From: Lineus longissimus
Lineage: Eukaryota > Nemertea > Pilidiophora > Heteronemertea > Lineidae
Assembly (NCBI RefSeq): GCF_910592395.1
Contig: NC_088310.1
Coordinates: 877,501-937,500, forward strand
DNA length: 60,000 nucleotides
Direction: 5' to 3'
This document shows, in pieces, positions 59,701 through 60,000 of this stretch. Under the pieces are notes generated by a model. That model was given only the letters and a program-made list of their open reading frames with translations. It did not search any database and had not been told where the DNA came from. Every line of letters starts with the position of its first letter. Within the stretch, counting starts at the first letter, position 1. The position numbers were made by a program, and so were the translations under genes.

Positions 59701-60000
59701 TGGCTGATATGATTCGACGTCAAGAAGCCCACATGCAGCGGAGATCAGCATCAGTCACCTTGGAGAGTGGAGTTCGGGCTCCGCTAAGTGAAATCTACTT
59801 ACAAAGGCGGAGACTGACATCTCCTTCTGTAGCCAGTTTTGATGCCGCTCAGAGACCCTCTTCTCTTGATCTTGATAGAGGTGTTTCCCCATTCAGAAGC
59901 ATGGCTTCCCCCATGAATGACAGATCCTCACCTTTGGGTGCTCCTGCATCACCAGAGACTTTAACTTTGGCAAAGAGAGGTGCAAGTTCCCCGGAAGGAG
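17787..60000 (+). CDS. Kinesin-3 family motor, STARD9 (KIF16A)/KIF16B-like, 5' part, open at window end
   Basis: Predicted plus-end microtubule motor. Exons: 17787-17833, 18221-18290, 19259-19372, 28764-28880, 29334-29366, 31641-31702, 33676-33864, 34593-34665, 41094-41161, 42110-42219, 42572-42790, 43091-43188, 43893-43970, 44737-44823, 45295-45336, 46208-46252, 47488-47559, 48027-48227, 48399-48450, 48569-48706, 49020-49102, 49330-49442, 50106-50135, 51031-51060, 52454-52507, 53780-54000, 54243-57552, 58767-58900, 59179-end. All phases match; about 2,237 residues. The start ([13 protein letters not shown]) follows an in-frame stop at 17766. P-loop GQTGAGKT (102-109), switch I SSRSH (222-226), switch II DLAGSE (254-259), then an FHA-like domain, coiled coil and Ser-rich tail. 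FDYSYWS, YASQ and FQDLG favour STARD9 over KIF16B; the C-terminal domain that would decide is outside. Exons 14-17, 23 and 24 are the least certain. Confidence 0.9.
18697..18852. mobile_element. MITE-like hairpin in kinesin intron 2
   Basis: Imperfect inverted repeats of about 57 bp (18697-18753 against 18795-18852) surround a 41-bp loop. The best block pairs GGAAGTGGCGACGG with its complement, and AGACAATGGGAGACTGC is exactly matched. There is no coding capacity. The high arm identity suggests a recent non-autonomous DNA transposon. Confidence 0.75.
19818..19937. repeat. Short inverted-repeat element
   Basis: ATCTCCAAGGACAC (19818-19831) is exactly complementary to GTGTCCTTGGAGAT (19924-19937), enclosing 92 bp. 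The surrounding CCTCCCATAGCAGACACCTCT resembles a dispersed repeat, but no second copy is in this window. Confidence 0.45.
25530..25738 (-). repeat. tRNA-like dispersed repeat, copy 1
   Basis: Copy 1 of a four-copy family. On the minus strand: A box TGGCCTAGTGG, B box-like GGTTTCAAACC, then an A/T-rich stretch and a terminal hairpin (on plus: AGTGAAGCAACTTCTTGCTTCACT). A conserved segment of about 40 bp precedes the tRNA-like head. The box spacing of about 31 nt is tRNA-like. Confidence 0.7.
26985..27190 (-). repeat. tRNA-like dispersed repeat, copy 2
   Basis: Same layout as copy 1: hairpin GAAGCAACTTGCTTC, A-rich stretch, then on the minus strand a GGTTCTAACCC B box and a TGGCCTAGTGGC A box (opposite 27133-27144), and the conserved CAATGTAAGACTGACAAAC flank. 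Confidence 0.7.
27441..27554. mobile_element. MITE copy 2 (114 bp), inverted relative to copy 1
   Basis: Terminal inverted repeats 27441-27472 and 27523-27554 are identical to those of copy 1 at 11105-11218. The 50-bp core is the reverse complement of copy 1 with one mismatch. The perfect arms extend to TTGGGTGATATG...CATATCACCCAA here. Confidence 0.85.
30485..31584 (+). repeat. 73-bp minisatellite, 15 copies (kinesin intron 5)
   Basis: The unit begins CTCACTATCAGTGCTAACTA and repeats at 30485, 30558, 30631, 30704, 30782 and on to 31512, always 73 bp apart except for one unit with a 5-bp insertion. Copies are nearly identical. Two units (31220 and 31366) share four extra substitutions 146 bp apart, which shows a recent two-unit duplication. 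The array ends about 56 bp before exon 6. Confidence 0.97.
35146..35219. mobile_element. 74-bp palindromic element, copy 1
   Basis: 27-bp terminal inverted repeats (TACAGTGAAACCCTGGTAAC against its complement at 35193-35219, about four mismatches). The inner part (TTCAACCTCGGTCCCATGAG) is not palindromic. A diverged copy in opposite orientation lies at 53644-53710. Confidence 0.65.
36047..36158. mobile_element. TGTGACCCGCTC-type MITE, copy A (112 bp)
   Basis: Near-perfect inverted repeats of about 48 bp start TGTGACCCGCTCTACCAAAA and run to the TGTCG of the centre, leaving a loop of about 12 bp. The termini resemble those of the element at 38074-38260, so the two form a family. No coding capacity. 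Confidence 0.8.
38074..38260. mobile_element. TGTGACCCGCTC-type MITE, copy B (187 bp)
   Basis: Inverted repeats of about 38 bp, CATATGTGACCCGCTCCAGC at the left against its complement ending at 38260. The interior is unlike copy A, while the first 25 bp of the termini match it closely (GTGACCCGCTC.A.CAAAAC.AG.CGC). Confidence 0.8.
44737..47559 (+). other. Cluster of four phase-0 linker exons (candidate cassette exons)
   Basis: Exons 44737-44823 (29 codons), 45295-45336 (14), 46208-46252 (15) and 47488-47559 (24) each start and end in phase 0. They encode polar linker, including [13 protein letters not shown] and [15 protein letters not shown], between the neck helix and the FHA-like region. 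The flanking exons 13 and 18 are also phase 0, so any subset can be skipped. The donor of the third (GTTGGT) is weak. Confidence 0.55.
45491..46111 (+). repeat. 69-bp minisatellite, 9 copies (kinesin intron 15)
   Basis: The unit begins GAGGTTTCCAATGTTAAGAC and recurs exactly every 69 bp from 45491 to 46043 with only one or two base changes over the array. Because 69 is divisible by three, the minus strand keeps one frame open through all copies as a 23-residue repeat. That frame is a by-product of the repeat, not a gene. Confidence 0.97.
48027..49102 (+). other. FHA-like domain exons 18-21 of the kinesin
   Basis: These exons encode [14 protein letters not shown], then the forkhead-associated fold found in kinesin-3 motors: [77 protein letters not shown]. 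The usual Gly-Arg after beta-3 is Gly-Thr here, and the usual Asn-Gly is His-Gly. Phosphothreonine binding may therefore be weakened while the fold is kept. Confidence 0.8.
50106..50135 (+). other. Candidate 30-bp microexon (exon 23)
   Basis: An atttcag acceptor and a CCA|gtaagc donor bound exactly 30 bp, phase 2 in and phase 2 out. It encodes a basic stretch, TLRLLRKRR. Inclusion or skipping keeps the frame between exons 22 and 25. Confidence 0.5.
50755..50832 (+). repeat. Two-copy direct repeat (about 43 bp)
   Basis: GTCATGATATGGCTCCGTTG occurs twice, 43 bp apart, with its flanking sequence. A small local duplication in the intron between the two 30-bp exons. Confidence 0.7.
51031..51060 (+). 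other. Candidate 30-bp microexon (exon 24)
   Basis: A ccttccag acceptor and a gtgagt donor bound exactly 30 bp, phase 2 in and out, encoding PASSTGDLL. It has the same length and phase as the exon at 50106, so the two could be used together or as alternatives. Confidence 0.5.
51789..51860 (+). repeat. Two-copy 35-bp tandem duplication
   Basis: TTCAGTTATGGTAAAGAGAA and the following 15 bp appear twice in immediate succession. An intronic duplication with no apparent function. Confidence 0.8.
53644..53710. mobile_element. 74-bp palindromic element, copy 2 (diverged)
   Basis: AGTGGAACCCC, ACTCATGGAATCGAGGTTGA and GGTCGCGTTACC align in order with the reverse complement of the element at 35146-35219. 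One terminus has decayed into or duplicated a GGTCGCGTTA segment. Confidence 0.55.
54243..57552 (+). other. Large 3.3-kb kinesin exon 27 (about 1,100 residues)
   Basis: One uninterrupted exon, phase 1 in and phase 2 out. It opens with coiled coil ([20 protein letters not shown]), continues with KKxxLxKxxE-type helix, then becomes long, Ser/Pro/Lys/Arg-rich and probably disordered, with many SP and SPxK/R sites ([16 protein letters not shown] type). A three-fold 12-bp repeat (55283-55318) encodes RTSS three times. The end is acidic and ends in a helix, [17 protein letters not shown]. Giant central exons are also a feature of vertebrate STARD9. Confidence 0.9.
57822..58032 (-). repeat. tRNA-like dispersed repeat, copy 3 (kinesin intron 27)
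   Basis: Same family as 25530 and 26985: hairpin-like GTACTTCTTGCTTCATTCTA, A-rich stretch, minus-strand B box GGTTCAAACCCC and A box TGGCCTAGTGCC. It shares about 80 bp of extra left flank with copy 4. Confidence 0.7.
58292..58502 (-). repeat. tRNA-like dispersed repeat, copy 4 (kinesin intron 27)
   Basis: The best-preserved copy. Minus-strand A box TGGCCTAGTGGC (opposite 58443-58454) and B box GGTTCAAACC (opposite 58402-58411) are 31 nt apart. The A-rich stretch and the GAAGCAACTTCCTGCTTC hairpin follow. Copies 3 and 4 lie in the same orientation in one intron, about 475 bp apart. Confidence 0.75.
59179..60000 (+). other. Kinesin exon 29, open at the window edge
   Basis: Starts after tcttttag in phase 1 and stays open for 822 bp to the last base. 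It begins with a basic cluster ([11 protein letters not shown]), then [10 protein letters not shown] and long Ser-rich low-complexity sequence with [13 protein letters not shown] and [12 protein letters not shown] segments. This is consistent with a second giant exon continuing past the window. Confidence 0.85.

Overview
This is eukaryotic (animal) genomic DNA. The genes are split into many short exons with GT/AG introns, the introns hold minisatellites and small inverted-repeat elements, and the proteins belong to animal families. The repeat content and gene architecture suggest a marine invertebrate (invertebrate deuterostome or lophotrochozoan). I cannot fix the phylum from sequence alone. 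All gene models below were assembled by hand from splice sites, codon phase and family resemblance.

Layout. (1) 328-8004, minus strand: a complete 16-exon RTF1 gene (Paf1 complex subunit, 713 aa). (2) 8005-8957: a compact divergent promoter with ETS-like and YY1-like sites. (3) 8962-9888, plus strand: a 3-exon MEA1 homologue (196 aa). (4) 9889-12577: intergenic DNA with a palindromic MITE and a degenerate GGTTGTGAC repeat. (5) 12578-13255, minus: an unassigned 225-aa protein with a basic helical N-terminus. (6) 13340-15901: intergenic, with a tRNA-derived sequence. (7) 15902-16501, minus: a tentative 3-exon gene for a 111-aa protein of unknown family. (8) 17787 to the window end, plus: the 5' part of a very large kinesin-3 gene of STARD9/KIF16B type. 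I resolve 29 exons and about 2,237 codons. The gene is open at the right edge, so a C-terminal START or PX domain would lie outside.

The kinesin fills 42 kb, most of it intron. Exons 1-13 encode the motor, exons 18-21 an FHA-like domain, exons 25-27 start a coiled coil, and exons 27-29 encode a long Ser/Pro/Lys-rich, probably disordered tail. Four phase-0 exons between the neck and the FHA region, and two 30-bp exons after it, can all be skipped without a frameshift, so the gene looks built for alternative splicing. Its introns carry a 73-bp minisatellite (15 copies), a 69-bp minisatellite (9 copies), several MITE families and a four-copy tRNA-like repeat.

Functionally, RTF1 acts in transcription elongation and histone modification, MEA1 is a small acidic protein of unclear role, and the kinesin is a predicted microtubule motor. 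I see no pathway link between the neighbours. The most novel items are the orphan 111-aa gene, the kinesin's long Ser-rich loop 12, its repeated F-S-D-D-S-L motif, and the mobile-element families.
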